From positions 1 to 64,000 of the forward strand of contig JBHJGV010000010.1 in NCBI GenBank assembly GCA_050331455.1: a DNA stretch of 64,000 bases. The letters are read 5' to 3'. The translations under genes and the position numbers were made by a program. Of this stretch, positions 12,001 to 17,644 are shown one piece after another; within the stretch, counting starts at the first letter, position 1; the number at the start of each line of letters is the position of its first letter. A model generated the notes under the pieces. The model did not search any database. It saw only the letters and a list, made by a program, of their open reading frames with translations, and was not told where the DNA came from. This DNA comes from CAYUYV01 sp050331455. Lineage in GTDB: Bacteria; Pseudomonadota; Alphaproteobacteria; JAJFIK01.

Positions 12001-12285
12001 GGTGCCCAAGGCGATGTCTTCCGGCTTGATGGAACCCTGGGCCAGGACGTGCTGGTCGATTTCGAGCGGCGCAGGGCGACCGAGTGGATTGACGCCGCCG
12101 CCACGGGCCAGAGCTTCGCCGATTTCGAAGACGGCACGCCTGACGGCCTCATCAATGCCGCCGACACGGGCAAGGCCAATATGGCCATTGTGAACGGTAC
12201 GGATCTTCACCTCACGTTCAATAACGGCGCTACCCTGACAATTGAGAACGTCACGGAACTGGATACAACGGATCTGGTGTTCTGA
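1..12285 (+). CDS. Giant RTX / cadherin-like repeat surface protein (5' end outside window)
   Basis: The reading frame is open from base 1 to the TGA at 12283-12285, about 4,094 codons, so the true start lies upstream; the first in-window GTG at 553 is not a credible start. Domains in order by nucleotide position: RTX nonapeptides GGxGxDxx (about 170-470); several haemolysin-related units of the NDVYVFGxGDGQDxI ... IxFxDGTxW type (about 430-2720); tandem cadherin-like units with NDxDxDGDxL (about 2730-4900); an RTX block (4930-6400); more cadherin-like units; putative-Ig (He_PIG) units with LPDWLSFDxxTLTFSG (about 7850-8640 and 10670); a VCBS-like unit (10850-11130); and a dense RTX block (11150-12000). 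The C-terminus ends DTTDLVF, the acidic-plus-hydrophobic tail common in type I secreted proteins. It is probably a Ca2+-binding, type I secreted adhesin or biofilm protein. No type I secretion genes are in the window. Role inferred from architecture only. Confidence 0.9.
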   Translation, partial: PDTLIRLNNDDGAGRSILRLLGVDAAQLTAANFGGVALSFDTSAFSDGEDGNAIDGGPLGDLIFGNGGADTINGFGGDDSLAGGADGDVIIGGFGDDVVAGEAGNDEISGGAGNDILSGGPGNDLLTGGDDEAQFSGNDIFEGGQGDDTLRGGTQNDVYVFGANDSEDALSDDGGTDRIEFNTEVAPGDVIALQDGEDLELRVLGGTTRIRLIGALGVPAATIIETIAFSDGTEWDWPAVLALAMAASDGDDDLAILTGNTLDGLGGNDTLTGTGADDTVTGNTGDDLLRGLGGNDVYVFGRGDGQDLIEDDQGDNIVLLGAGITPDDLRVVRGVPTIRLEIVGTGDRIDLGSAADPAMAIREVRFEGGVVWTAEMLVAMALQPTPGDDVIFGSAVAETLTGLGGDDRLIGLAGSDDLTGGPGVDLVEGGLGSDTYRFDLGDDQDRIDDAGGENDVLVLGPGIQQDDVRVRQSSDGSAVILAIGADGDRVRIENALGEGRIETIRFDDASTWSIADVLARVASPLDDFIFGDDDGNPMEGGLGDDRLSGRGGNDVYRFTAGDGRDIIRDASDSEADELVIAGYEADEIRFTRLGTDSNDIAIQFPGTDDQIIIADGLATNGRGIETITLEDDGTVFTIPDIVARLVDAQAGPDDDVVLGSNGPDTLDGGTGNDLLIGLDGDDIYRYASGDGDDRIDALGQGDSEVQLTDYVPADLVSAVRGGPDSLDLVLTFTTPGDRIVLVDALGAANGSPGSLALRFADNTVWTRSDMRARALADVQGEDNDNVFGFDGPDLIELSLGDDFVSGRPGADRYVFALGAGNDTVEDTGTSLTETDIVQLVGFDAAQTTVSRLFRGSETILIEFAGNTDDSLTIIDALAADGRSVEQYLFDDGTVWTRDTILMLLDNAVPVANDDGFFVVTTGAEIVIPLLDILANDFDADDDPLRIVDVDATPDGTAFIGSDGNVRFSSVDGFTGATTIRYRVTDDRNAFAEAVINVNVRPVAEALDDSGFVVAEDDFLNIRVERLLSNDIDGDRMIVGQVFDPVGGTVSLSSDGNIGFTPDADYNGPAQFRYAANTPEGGRAEAVVFIDVTPVNDAPEARADRGFATNEDVPFTIDPAALISNDVDIDGDVLSLQSVTSSADLFVSIEGDGNVQVTPRDDFFGEGTFDYTVADPSGATSTATVTVTVTPVNSAPEAADDLFELTQEGDPILEDNPIVLSLARLTANDVDPDGDDLTLVALREVEGGLATLLDNQTVLFEPGADFNGEASFVYTVEDGQGGTGSAKATIVYQAVNDRPVANNDSYRSEDLTILRGRQDEALTIPILELTKNDFDVEGFAVTFENATGAVNGDLVVDGDSIIFMPDPGYFGEATFGYSITDPEGLVDGAKVTLNFSGVSEVPPEAVRDNIVIPEDIPTVIRLNTLVANDTDADGDELEIIGWRYLNGLGDIFTFGLDAAGDINGTLELNADGDFLFTPFIDATRSSGFVYLLSDKSEGTSEGFVNIDIVPSNDDPTVVEDFGFVAPFEVPLVINVADLVFNDFDIEQADTDGDGTRDVDLDDPDRPRPTFIGIDAILDPVELAQGNRVDVGAFEIVTFRGEQFLVARFDPGFVGPVTIEYRIADEEGLEDTGFAYAHVADFYDAELTGSPFIDYLEGNTLSETIRGYRRDDWVVALEGDDTIETGAGFDLIEAGPGNDVIDPGDDGDEVRGGEGFDTVLFSGSNTGVRADLSTLIGQGGFAQGDLYVDIEAFIGTAFNDTLGGDGGGNLLSGLEGNDLLEGRDGPDTLIGGAGNDTLEGGLDADELDGGADRDTASYVSSNAGVQISLVAGTASGGSAEGDSLQGIEDLIGSDFADDLEGDGEANVLSGGRGADTLTGNGGDDTLSGGRDADGLDGGDGTDTADYTTSASGIAIDLANGTASGGDAEGDTFSSIEIIQASFHDDTLRGNDADNRFRGSRGADLIDGRGGFDTADYARADEAVSVDLAAGLGLAGEALGDTLFSIEKLIGSVFDDTLTGSAAAETFDGRFGNDLLRGGAGSDDYLFDFDSSEDTIGELGDADDIDRLVLSAALAPKDVSVLRDGDDLFIEFERDDGFLIDTATVTDHFLGTETGIEQIVFADGTIWDRNAIEDLLRLGRFNAADDIFRLGIEDEIAVIDPADLIRNDAEAGLEDLELISVQGAVLGSVNLNSDGLIEFLGAKDHFGDAFFAYTVRDPLGRESTARVEVNLSPVNDAPVANDDPLVYGVEDEPLRIRVENLLANDFDVDGDNEQEGLRIIGAEPLVNIDGDPIRPFKLPDYDGAATDATWKLDGPYIEFLSRDDHFGFAGFSYILADNDGATDTASVEIYFAPVNDAPRIRERAASAKLEETTTFTVDQLMERVYDVEGDDFDFVGLHIAADGNASTNGVETFDPFTGVINFTPFELGEASIAFDVIDARGAEATLEFNIEVRPQNLPPIARNDYGIRALEDETITIDPALLLENDSDPDDDPIFFESVYRFAENGKVRINDAGLIEFAVKPNFNGTASFEYTINDGRGGTDSANAYITVLPRNSGPDLRNDVVFGLEDGPQFVIPAEAFGNDRDVDGDVIFFQDTALLGNFAYRFLSSDYTVEAKAANNTALPDWLSFDADTLTFSGTVPADLPERVGVAVFVTDPSNGAVHVFRFAFGAPEATQLADGLSVAEEVLGGFRLREDFAWTPDDDGDGTATFDTSAGTFSASVIGGRPLPDWLRYDPETRMLELSGFEPDEDADPVRVQIVFTPDPKPELEEDQYYATHQGFTLEVLIDPSQPLDPAINALLAGDPELEALDRFAIDLAGAGPLTATRESGAPLDSWLRFDPDTLAFSGRPPSHYVGAVPVRIEVPAGGGLPAFSIITEVVVDETFTVDPDDSSGIGVFDLPERINLTTPADYNGSFAFTYDANDEKGGESETPGIIVFNVLPERERPFAGTDRVSLFEGGSVTFSIAGLLENDRDDDGDPLQIVGFGAPDNGTIDITSDTVTYTPDAGFAGIDTLLYDLSDGAEGITTGIVELEVLSLFDPPVTVTDQLNVLEDTQLVLDPAVLLANDFDVDGDPFRFLSVQDAVNGSVTFDGAQIIFTPTPNFDGRASFTYTVTDDTHGESTGLAEVTVISTNRAPDAVTDRFDTVEDTPFEFTIDDLLANDTDLDGDAIRFVSLQTSIDDGRLLELPDGRYQFVPDENVNGLRSFNYAITDGRLTSVGTIEFDIEAVNDGPIANPDGPFYGDQDTPLVVDFADLLFNDRDVEGHSFRIVDIFDADNGTVFRDGDTAVFQGRPGYFGDGGFSYRVTDEFGATNIGYASVLVFPLFDVPVAVSDAGFEMLEDTFIDIDPAELMANDDIPLGSEVVFLGLTGPGVTALDNGLYRVTAEPDFFGTLTLRYALTNETGFEVPTTVTIEVLPVSDAPVAVDDSFDIRENETLVIFTTALTDNDFDVDRQGIQLTRILETASLTVENLGNGQLVITPDENFNGAATFTYELKDSTGIATTGHVTVNVGAVNNPPLIGEIDPLEGLEDTPISVTLPDGIVSDADNDALVIELRGPGATALPDWLSFDPETLTVTGTPPQHFNGEVLLELAASDGNVETVQPVTIQIAPVNDVPEAVDDTGATDKDTAIEAIAVLGNDTDVENEFLTVTGFDVSQTLGLVTDNGDGTFRYDPDGRFEELAAGETALDSFTYIVSDESGASDEATVSVTITGDGSVNDGNDSLVGGYADDMLSGGTGDDTIDGGVGRDSISGGPGADSLSGGRGSDTLEGGEGNDILDGGILDDTVLGGGGDDVLAGGAGYGDDSLDGGEGNDSLDGGDGNDTLVGVAGDDTLDGRGGDDRLDGGEGNDSLDGGDGNDTLEGGGDADTLLGGDGDNLMTGGAGNDSIAGGLRWGKDTVDGGEGDDTMEGQANADSLDGGAGNDSVSGGDSNDSLSGGAGNDTLDGGERNDTLKGGDDDDSLFGGSGFGFDLLDGGAGNDSLNGGGGRDTLTGGAGDDTLEGGAQGDVFRLDGTLGQDVLVDFERRRATEWIDAAATGQSFADFEDGTPDGLINAADTGKANMAIVNGTDLHLTFNNGATLTIENVTELDTTDLVF
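11416..11573 (+). repeat. 50-bp exact direct repeat within RTX block (108-bp period)
   Basis: Bases 11416-11465 and 11524-11573 are identical, 108 bp apart. That is exactly four 27-bp RTX nonapeptide codon blocks. The identity at DNA level suggests recent duplication or gene conversion inside the calcium-binding tail. Confidence 0.8.
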
Positions 12286-12315
12286 CGCGCTTGCCTGCAG
12301 GTGGAAGGCGATCCA

Positions 12316-12353
12316 GGATCGATTGGCATGAGAAGAACACTGCCAATTGATCC
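12316..12353 (+). terminator. Inverted repeat 3' of the giant gene, possible terminator
   Basis: Arms GGATCGATTGGCA (12316-12328) and TGCCAATTGATCC (12341-12353) pair over 13 bp with one mismatch and a 12-nt loop, 31 bp after the stop codon. There is no T-run, so a Rho-independent role is doubtful. It could equally be the end of the mobile-element relic that follows. Confidence 0.35.
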
Positions 12354-12362
12354 GAGGGTCTG

Positions 12363-12492
12363 GACTGATGACCAGGACCTGACGGTGGCGGCGCGGCATG
12401 GCCACGAAGGTTTCGGCGAGGCGGCCGTATCGGGTGGCGATGCGGCGGAAAGCCTGGAGGCGGCCGAACAGGCGCAAGCGCTTAGTGACGTC
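12363..12492 (-). pseudogene. Relic of an IS5-family transposase C-terminus
   Basis: On the minus strand the frame passing 12477 reads LFGRLQAFRRIATRYGRLAETF, which matches the well-known C-terminal block of IS5/IS427-type transposases (ERxFGRLKxFRRIATRYDKLAxxF). Only this tail survives. The DDE core, an upstream ORF and clear terminal repeats are not seen, and the residues before LFGRL look shuffled. It sits directly between the giant gene and the TonB receptor. The family assignment rests on this short motif. Confidence 0.55.
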
Positions 12493-12941
12493 GCGCTCAC
12501 TGGCGTCGCGCTCATGGCGTCGCCATCACGGTATAGTGCACCGACTCATACGGATGGTGCAGGTCGTCATCGCGAGCGGCCAAAGGTCGGGCGGCGATCC
12601 AGGGCAGAATACTCAGCGTGTGCGGCTCTGGATTGCGTCGTCGCTGACGCTCCTCGCAAAGACAGTCTAAGCTGAATCACCTGAATGCGTCAGTGCAATA
12701 GAAAGAGGAGAGGCCGGTCTTCGAGCGGCGAGGGAGCTTGGGCGGGCTGTTGGGTGCCGCCCAAACGGTCTCAATATTTCGAAAGCGGCCGCTCTTTTCC
12801 GGCGGACCGTGGGTGCCAGTTTGAGCGGGGAGGGGGGACGGGGCGAGCCGCCCTGCCGTCAGATCCACCCCACGAGCCGGGGATCGGCGCGGCGGCCCGG
12901 CTCCGACTTGGGAGCACAGGACCGGCCGCGGCCGCCGTGGC

Positions 12942-15554
12942 TCAGTGCTCGAAGCGCAAGGTCACGCCGTAAATGCGCGGCTCCTCGATGAAAGACCCGC
13001 GGGCCTGGGTGCCGAGGGCGCCCGTGCCGCGAAGGGGCACATTGAATGTCACGTTCTGGGTCTGGTTGTCGAAGACATTGTTGGCGAAAACCTCCAGGGC
13101 CCAGCGCTGGTTCACGTCCCCGATGCCGATCCGCAGATTGAGCTTGCCGTTTGAGGGCTGAATGTCACCGGCCAGCGGGACCCCCGTCGTCAGGTCGACG
13201 GCCTGCGTGCTCGTCCGGCGTTCGGTTTCGAACCGGCCATTGGCCGAGATGAACGCCGTCAGGCGCGTGTTGGGGATGTCGTAATTGTAGATCCCGCCGA
13301 AGGTCGCGGCCCAGAGCGCGGCATTGGTCAAGCGGAATCCGCACAGGGACGAAACCTCGATGCGGGCATTCGGATCGCCGTCGTCGCAATCGTCCGGATA
13401 GCGGGCATCGGCATAGGTGACAGCACCGCTGAGCTGGAGGTTGTCCATGGGTGTGCCCGTCAGCTCCACTTCGAAACCGGTGCTGAGCGCGCGGGGCACG
13501 TTGAAGGTGACAAACTGGACGCCCGTGAATTCAAGCACCTGGAAATTCGACAGGGAATTGTGGAAGGCCGCAACATTGGCCTGGAGGTTCCCGTTGAAGA
13601 ACTCGCCTTTCAGGCCGCCTTCATAGGTGTTGATGATCTCCGAGTCGAAGCTCGGATCCGCGCCCCCGATTGCGGCCGTCGAATCGAGGTTGAACCCGCC
13701 CGATTTGAAGCCGCGGGAATAGGTGGCGTAGATGTTGACATTGTCCGTGACGGCATAAACGCCCGAGAAGGTACCCGTCACCTGGCTTTCCTGGAAGACG
13801 TCGTCGAAAGTGCTCGGCAGGAAGCCCTCCGTTCCCGGAATGTCCGCCTCGGCGGCGAAGGGGAAGCAGGCGAAGCCGATGGCGAGGGCGCCTACCAGGG
13901 CGCCTTCGGCCGGCAGGCCGCCGGCATTGGCCGCCGTGTTGAGACAGGCGGGCGAGCTTGCGGCGAGCTGAATGAAGCGCCCGAACTTGTCTTCGTTGGT
14001 ATAGCGCGCGCCGATCACGATATCGAAGCGGTCGGTTATGGCGATGTTGTTGTGCGTGAAGAAGGAGAAGGACCGCGTTTCCTGCTGAAACAGGTTCTGC
14101 CCGAAGGCGCCCGTCGCGTCCACGCCGCCGGCAAAGACACGGGCCGGATTGGTCGAGGCCAGAACATCGCCGAATGTTCCGCCCGTCACGAGTGGTACCG
14201 GCGCGAAGGCTTCGATGCCCGGCAGGGCCAGGATGCCGCCGAACCAGGCCGTGGCGCTGATATAGGCGTCATAATCCGTGCCCAGCGTCAGTGTGAACTG
14301 CTCCTCGATATCTTCGCGGAACACGAAACCGCCCACCAGCCAGTCGAAGCGGCCGGACTGGCCCTGAAGCCGCACTTCATGGGTCTGGGTGTTGATCGAA
14401 TCCCCGAAAAAATCGTCATTGCCTGAACCGGTCCCGGGTACGGGGATGATGTCGAGATTGGTGAAGCCCGTGAAGGTTTCGAATGTCGCGTTGAAGTCCC
14501 TATAAGCACCGATATAGGTGAGGGTCGCGAAATCGAGATCATAGGTGATTTCGCCCGAAATGCCGAACTGGTCGACATCGTTCGAGAACTCGCGGCCATT
14601 GCTGATCCGGTCTTCCAGCGCCTGCTCCCCAATCACGGGGGCGCCGCCATCCGCGGGCAAACCGGCCGCCTCGAATACGCCGCTGCCATTAAGCGGGTCG
14701 AACCGGATCACCGCATCGCAGCATTCTTCTTCGGCATCGGCGAAATCGCCGATCAGGCGGATGGACAGTCGGTCATCGGGTTCCCACAGGATCTGGCCGC
14801 GGAACTGGAAGCGGTCCCGTGTCCCGCTCTCGCCGCCCGTGGTGCTGTCGAGGATCCCGTCTCGTCCGCGCACGGATCCGGCCACCCGGATGGCGAGTTC
14901 GTTCTCGATGATCGGGACGCTGACGCCGCCCTGCACCTGATAGGTGTTCAGGTTCCCGTAAGTCGCATTGCCGAAATACTCGACCTCACCCAGATTGGGG
15001 CGGCGGCTCTGGACCGTCAGCGCCCCGGCGGACGTGTTGCGGCCGAACAGCGTGCCTTGCGGACCGCGCAGCACCTCGACCTGGGCCACATCAAGGAAAT
15101 CGCCGAGCGCGATACCCGGGCGGCTCTGATAGACCCCGTCGATGAAAATGCCGACCGAGCTTTCCAGGCCGATATTGTTTCCCGTGGTGCCGATCCCGCG
15201 CAGGCGGATGGTGGCGCCCTGGGACTCGGTCTGGGTGGTGTTGAGCGTGAAACTCGGGGACAGGATGCCAAGCTGGGAGACGTCGAAAATGCCGGCCCGT
15301 TCGATGGACTCCGCGTTGAGTGCGGTGACCGAAATGGGAACGTCGATGACTTCGGCTTCCCGTTTCGTGGCCGTGATGAGCAGGCGTTCCGTGGTCCGGG
15401 ACCGGTCGCTTTCGACCGCGGGCGCGGTTTCGTCCCCATCATCGGGCGCCGCCGTTTCCTGCGCCACAGCCCCGACAGTCAGTGCCAATACACTCGTGAA
15501 AGCGGACACGGCAAGAAACCGCCCTTCCTGCCACGTCTTCAAGATGCCGCTCAT
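12942..15554 (-). CDS. TonB-dependent receptor
   Basis: This 870-residue outer-membrane receptor should import a scarce ligand (siderophore, cofactor or carbohydrate) using TonB energy. A signal peptide ends near AVAQE and is followed by the TonB-box/plug start LLITATKREAEVIDVPISV (about 58-76). Plug motifs IRLRGIGTTG and VEVLRGPQGTLFGRNTSAG are clear, and the C-terminus ends in the aromatic-containing beta-strand YGVTLRFEH. The start is supported by GGGAGGA about 9 nt upstream of ATG 15554. Length and plug are those of the large iron/aromatic-type receptors common in Sphingomonadales and Rhodospirillales. The ligand cannot be read from sequence. It is transcribed alone, divergent from the DUF4402 locus. 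Confidence 0.93.
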   Translation of the reverse strand: MSGILKTWQEGRFLAVSAFTSVLALTVGAVAQETAAPDDGDETAPAVESDRSRTTERLLITATKREAEVIDVPISVTALNAESIERAGIFDVSQLGILSPSFTLNTTQTESQGATIRLRGIGTTGNNIGLESSVGIFIDGVYQSRPGIALGDFLDVAQVEVLRGPQGTLFGRNTSAGALTVQSRRPNLGEVEYFGNATYGNLNTYQVQGGVSVPIIENELAIRVAGSVRGRDGILDSTTGGESGTRDRFQFRGQILWEPDDRLSIRLIGDFADAEEECCDAVIRFDPLNGSGVFEAAGLPADGGAPVIGEQALEDRISNGREFSNDVDQFGISGEITYDLDFATLTYIGAYRDFNATFETFTGFTNLDIIPVPGTGSGNDDFFGDSINTQTHEVRLQGQSGRFDWLVGGFVFREDIEEQFTLTLGTDYDAYISATAWFGGILALPGIEAFAPVPLVTGGTFGDVLASTNPARVFAGGVDATGAFGQNLFQQETRSFSFFTHNNIAITDRFDIVIGARYTNEDKFGRFIQLAASSPACLNTAANAGGLPAEGALVGALAIGFACFPFAAEADIPGTEGFLPSTFDDVFQESQVTGTFSGVYAVTDNVNIYATYSRGFKSGGFNLDSTAAIGGADPSFDSEIINTYEGGLKGEFFNGNLQANVAAFHNSLSNFQVLEFTGVQFVTFNVPRALSTGFEVELTGTPMDNLQLSGAVTYADARYPDDCDDGDPNARIEVSSLCGFRLTNAALWAATFGGIYNYDIPNTRLTAFISANGRFETERRTSTQAVDLTTGVPLAGDIQPSNGKLNLRIGIGDVNQRWALEVFANNVFDNQTQNVTFNVPLRGTGALGTQARGSFIEEPRIYGVTLRFEH

Positions 15555-15817
15555 CCGAAATCCTCCCGGGAGTCAATTCCCTCGTTGTTATGAGGACAGG
15601 GTAAGCGGCGCGGCGTGGGGGGGCAATGGGACGTGGCGCGAAATGCATCACGCTTTGTTTGGTGCGGGCATTGGGCGCAGATCACACGGCCCGGGAGATC
15701 GCCAGGGGCGCATGGCCTTTGGGACCCGGTCCCACTGGGTTACGGGTCATGGTTGCGCGCCATGCACGGGTATCGATGATGGCCGCGAGGCAGCGGTGAA
15801 GACGGGCGGGGCAGGAT

Positions 15818-16144
15818 ATGACCGAAGCGGACTTTCTGGAAAATATCTTTGGGCTGAACAATATTCTCGTCGGCTGGCTGTCGCTCGCCATCACGCTGTT
15901 CTTCGGCTCCCTCACGCTTTTCCACCGCTGTAGCGCGACGGACCGGGGCATGCGGCTTGGAAGAGGGCGGGGCGGGTCGGGGCGAGGTGCGATTTCGGGG
16001 GCCGGCGCGTCGCGCCTCATCAGCCTCCGTAATCCTCGGCGCACCATCCGTTTCATCGCTCATCCCGGACTGACCCGGCCCTCGCGCGGCCGAGGGGTGA
16101 CTCAAATCTTTACTCAAAGAGCTGTCTCGAAGACTTCAAGGTAA
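15818..16144 (+). CDS. Possible small membrane protein, hypothetical
   Basis: Unrecognised 108-codon ORF. Its first 37 residues look protein-like, with an acidic start MTEADFLENIF and one hydrophobic segment NILVGWLSLAITLFFG (about 15-30). After residue 38 it becomes Arg/Gly-rich and looks non-coding, so the real protein may be shorter or frameshifted. The ribosome-binding site (AGGAT immediately before ATG) is poorly spaced. No family recognised. Confidence 0.3.
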   Translation: MTEADFLENIFGLNNILVGWLSLAITLFFGSLTLFHRCSATDRGMRLGRGRGGSGRGAISGAGASRLISLRNPRRTIRFIAHPGLTRPSRGRGVTQIFTQRAVSKTSR

Positions 16145-16198
16145 TCGACAGTTAAGAAGTCCAGCGTCGCTTTCATCAAATTGAACGCGATATCGGCT

Positions 16199-16217
16199 CG
16201 AATATTCGTACAATATT
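16199..16217. promoter_or_regulatory. AT-rich inverted repeats upstream of DUF4402 gene
   Basis: CGAATATTCG is a perfect 10-bp palindrome (16199-16208) and AATATT recurs after 5 nt (16212-16217). They lie in the AT-rich stretch about 130 bp before the DUF4402 start, where a promoter or operator is expected. Function is inferred from position. Confidence 0.3.
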
Positions 16218-16342
16218 AATCGCAATACGTCATTACCATGAATGTTACCGGTGCTGTTCCGGGGGGGTAGGTGATCCCGGCGGCGGAGGGTCTTGGTGCG
16301 GCCTGTGTGGGGCCAAGCAATGTGCTTGAGAAGGAGTTGGAT

Positions 16343-16942
16343 ATGGCAACCGACATCAATCGGGCTGAGCGCCCGTGTTTTGAAGGGCTGGGGGTGAAGC
16401 GTTCGGGTTACGGCCGGTGGGCTCTGGGCGTCGCACTGACGGCCGGCACGGTGCTCGCGGCGACGGCGGCCGTCGGCCAGGTGACGGAATCGTTCAATGC
16501 GAGCGTTCAGATCGCCTCGAACTTTACGGTCACCGAAGTCACCCCGATCAATTTCGGTATCCTGGCGATCAATCCCGGCGGGACCATGGACGGCACGGCC
16601 ACCGTGGCCCTGGCCCCGGACGGCAGCGGCACGCTGCTCGGCGGCGATGGCTGGATCTCGGTCCAGGAAGGCACGCCCGGCCAGCTCCAGATCACCGGAG
16701 CGGCGCCGAACGCGGCCATCACGACGACGGTGACGGCCGGTCAGCTCACAAACTTTGCCAATGCCGATGAGATCCAGGTCGACAGCGTGGATTTCGACAT
16801 TCCCCAGACGACCGATGCGGCCGGGGACCTGACGCTGAACTACGGCGCCGTGCTAACCCCCCAGGACACCGACACCTCGTCCACCTTTGAGTTCGTGGAC
16901 GGCGTCTATTCGGGCACATTCTCCATCCAGTTCAGCTACTGA
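16343..16942 (+). CDS. DUF4402-type exported protein (1)
   Basis: 199 residues. ATG 16343 is preceded by AAGGAG with 6-nt spacing; the longer GTG start at 16271 lacks this. A long N-region is followed by a hydrophobic signal segment (ALGVALTAGTVLAATAAVGQ). The mature part has the DUF4402 pattern: TPINFGILAINPGG near the start, a central beta-rich section, and the C-terminal strand DGVYSGTFSIQFSY. Members of this family are exported beta-sandwich proteins often encoded beside periplasmic PapD-like chaperones, which fits the gene at 17645. Probably a secreted or surface structural subunit; the family has no proven enzymatic role. Confidence 0.8.
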   Translation: MATDINRAERPCFEGLGVKRSGYGRWALGVALTAGTVLAATAAVGQVTESFNASVQIASNFTVTEVTPINFGILAINPGGTMDGTATVALAPDGSGTLLGGDGWISVQEGTPGQLQITGAAPNAAITTTVTAGQLTNFANADEIQVDSVDFDIPQTTDAAGDLTLNYGAVLTPQDTDTSSTFEFVDGVYSGTFSIQFSY

Positions 16943-17027
16943 TCCCGGGGCGATGCGCAAGCCCTTTCGGCGGATCCGCCGATCTATCCCTCCGGGCGGC
17001 ACGGCACCGGCTTGCCGGGCTGTCCGG

Positions 17028-17534
17028 ATGCAACGGAGGCGGACGGATGCCTGGATCGGTAATCCATTCGTATACGAATGGATGTCGGGCGGGTCCTTTC
17101 TCGCGGTGATGGTGCTCGCCGCGGGGTGGCCCGGGGCCGCCCGTGCCATGGATGCCACCGTAAGCCCCATTTCGTTCGGCCAGATCGTGTTTCTGGATAC
17201 GACGGCGCCCCAGCGCATCGAGCTGTCGTCCAGCGGGCAGACCTGGGTGTCGAGCGGGGTTTTGGTAGTGGCGCCCGGCACGCCGGCGGAGCTCAATGTG
17301 TTCGGCGCGCCGCCGAATGTGATGCTGACCCTGTCCTTCAGTGCCAATCCCATCGCCCGGTCGGTGATGTCGGAACGGTTCACGATCCAGGAATGGGCGG
17401 GCGACGGCAGCACCATGACCAACGGCGATGGCGAGTTGTCACTCATGCTGGGGGCGGCGCTGATCAGCGAGCCGGGCGCCACCTATCGCGAGACGGAATA
17501 TTCCGGAAGCGTTGCTTTAACCATAAGTTATTGA
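17028..17534 (+). CDS. DUF4402-like exported protein (2)
   Basis: The mature part resembles the preceding gene: SPISFGQIVFLDTTAP near the N-terminus and a C-terminal strand YSGSVALTISY. A hydrophobic signal segment SFLAVMVLAAGWPGAARA ends in a plausible AxA cleavage site. The start is uncertain. ATG 17028 gives a basic N-region (MQRRRTD) like its neighbour's long one; ATG 17082 directly abuts a 22-bp palindrome; ATG 16953 is also in frame. None has a good Shine-Dalgarno. Probably a second subunit handled by the downstream chaperone. Confidence 0.65.
   Translation: MQRRRTDAWIGNPFVYEWMSGGSFLAVMVLAAGWPGAARAMDATVSPISFGQIVFLDTTAPQRIELSSSGQTWVSSGVLVVAPGTPAELNVFGAPPNVMLTLSFSANPIARSVMSERFTIQEWAGDGSTMTNGDGELSLMLGAALISEPGATYRETEYSGSVALTISY
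17062..17083. promoter_or_regulatory. Perfect 22-bp palindrome at the possible start of DUF4402 gene 2
   Basis: Arms ATCCATTCGTA and TACGAATGGAT are perfectly self-complementary with no spacer. The palindrome overlaps ATG 17082. As DNA it could bind a dimeric repressor; as RNA it would form a 9-bp stem with a UAUA loop that sequesters this AUG. If translation begins at 17028 it lies inside the coding region. Confidence 0.5.
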
Positions 17535-17644
17535 AGAGCGTCGAGGGTGCGCCGTGGTTGGCCCCCTTCGGGATCCTGTCGATCGGGCGGGACCTTGTCG
17601 GTCGGGGGCTGATATGTATTCCGTTCCCAGAGGACCTGTGCCCC

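Larger units (their letters stand above)
12286..12941. other. 656-bp intergenic region with IS relic
   Basis: The gap between the giant gene and the TonB receptor has no convincing intact gene. It holds the hairpin at 12316-12353, the transposase remnant around 12363-12492, and a perfect 8-bp inverted repeat (TTGGGCGG / CCGCCCAA, 12738-12745 and 12757-12764) beyond the receptor's 3' end. Small ORFs here lack family motifs and look non-coding. Confidence 0.6.
15555..16342. other. 788-bp divergent intergenic region
   Basis: Separates the TonB receptor (minus) from the first DUF4402 gene (plus). It contains the low-confidence ORF at 15818 and an AT-rich stretch from about 16140 to 16255 that probably carries the promoter of the DUF4402 locus. 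A short palindrome GGGACC-c-GGTCCC lies at 15721-15733. Confidence 0.5.

Noticed and set aside
10177..12477. 766-codon minus-strand frame
   Set aside because: Mostly antisense to the RTX tail. Only its first 40 residues, outside the giant gene, have meaning (IS5 relic).
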